A stretch of 39,769 bases of DNA from UQRS01 sp050946935. GTDB taxonomy: Bacteria > Bacillota > Clostridia > Oscillospirales > Acutalibacteraceae. How positions within the stretch are numbered: position 1 is the stretch's first letter; each line of letters opens with the position of its first letter. This document shows positions 39,331 to 39,769 of the stretch, one piece after another. Under the pieces are notes generated by a model. The model was given only the letters and a program-made list of their open reading frames with translations, was not told the DNA's origin and did not search any database. The stretch is from assembly GCA_050946935.1 (NCBI GenBank), contig JBMNVR010000019.1, positions 1 through 39,769 on the forward strand, in the 5' to 3' direction. The position numbers were made by a program, and so were the translations under genes.

Positions 39331-39769
39331 ATTTGCCGTTCAGTTTCTGATAGGTTATGCGCTGCTCTTGGCTTACCAATTGTTTTACGGCATTGCGGAT
39401 AGCCGCGTTATAATCAAACGCGCCAGACATAATCTTGCAAAGAGACACTGTCCAGCGCGTCGTAATATTGCATTGCAGCCGAGCTGACTGTCGTGCGCTT
39501 ACGCAAAAGCGATCGAAAGAATATCATTGGCCAAGACAAATCCGAATACGGTGAAATGTCCTCCACAAAATGAAGCTTACCTATCCGGTTGGATAGATCG
39601 GATGAATAAAATGACAAAAGCTATCTTGCGGGAAATGGTAAAAACCCACACGGTGATAGCGACGGCGGGCATACCGATCACAGCAGTCGCGTATTCCAAG
39701 CGCCGCCATGGATCCAACGCAAGGCGGATAAAAAAGGAAAGCAGGCGCCTAATGGCGTCTGCTTTCCTT
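39331..39769. other. Phage-like remnant region to the window edge
   Basis: No gene can be called with confidence. A minus-strand fragment at about 39332-39430 reads MSGAFDYNAAIRNAVKQLV and resembles the N-terminus of phage capsid-type proteins. A 67-codon minus frame (39414-39617) and an open plus frame from 39602 (MNKMTKAILREMVKTHTVIA) overlap each other's region on opposite strands. A perfect-looking hairpin (AAGGAAAGCAGGCGCC/GGCGTCTGCTTTCCTT) ends the window at 39734-39769. I read this as decayed phage DNA. Confidence 0.4.

Overview
The window looks like a chromosomal stretch of a moderately GC-rich, anaerobic, low-GC-lineage Gram-positive bacterium, most likely a Clostridia member of the Oscillospiraceae/Ruminococcaceae type. 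Reasons: Bacillota-type genes (CdaA-CdaR, Mini-RNase III, YitT, MreB, LexA, lysine riboswitch), rubrerythrin, a secreted nuclease ending in a type I dockerin, a MetA with the acetyl-transferase signature, and strong AGGAGG ribosome binding sites. This assignment is inference; no rRNA is present.

Layout. 342-5635 holds cell-wall genes: a monofunctional transpeptidase PBP, two small proteins, and a class A PBP on the other strand. 5915-9928 holds a MATE transporter converging on a secreted EEP-type nuclease with a dockerin. 10271-11090 is a tRNA-Met/tRNA-Trp pair carrying an inserted AT-rich element with a four-helix-bundle (S23-like) gene. 11305-14558 holds a LysM-CAP protein, rubrerythrin, an MreB paralogue and ComF. 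14595-19628 is a minus-strand run: CdaA, CdaR, a small membrane protein and RecD2. 19751-21135 is a DUF3343/cysteine desulfurase-like pair. 21489-22403 is metA. 22458-23219 is a second copy of the element behind tRNA-Leu, then tRNA-Thr. 23340-27304 holds Dus, a nucleotidyltransferase, LexA and QueA. 27390-30847 is a lysine-riboswitch-controlled asd-dapA-dapB operon. 30938-34821 holds YitT, Mini-RNase III, SerA and SerC. 35055-39769 is tRNA-Gly followed by a decayed phage-like region.

The most unusual item is the repeat family behind two tRNA genes (10445-11053 and, inverted, 22858-22458). Each copy starts at the base after the tRNA CCA. It consists of a terminator-like hairpin, an ATTCAT-rich array, a short copy of the hairpin arm, a complementary array, a constant GATGAATAATTGATT block, an optional AT-rich gene, a T-arm-like box and a conserved CTTTTTCATAGCCC end. 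In the tRNA-Trp copy the tRNA 3' end is duplicated at the far side (13 bp), and what appears to be the native tRNA terminator lies just beyond it. The second copy lacks the gene and contains two tandem units with different hairpins, each carrying an internal copy of its own hairpin arm.

Other notable points: a 67-codon gene nested out of frame inside a large phage protein that also carries two HExxH motifs; a zinc-ribbon membrane protein split by a one-base change in a T run; and a 54-bp perfect direct repeat between the lysine riboswitch terminator and asd. All coordinates and motifs were read by eye; no similarity search, folding program or codon statistics were run.
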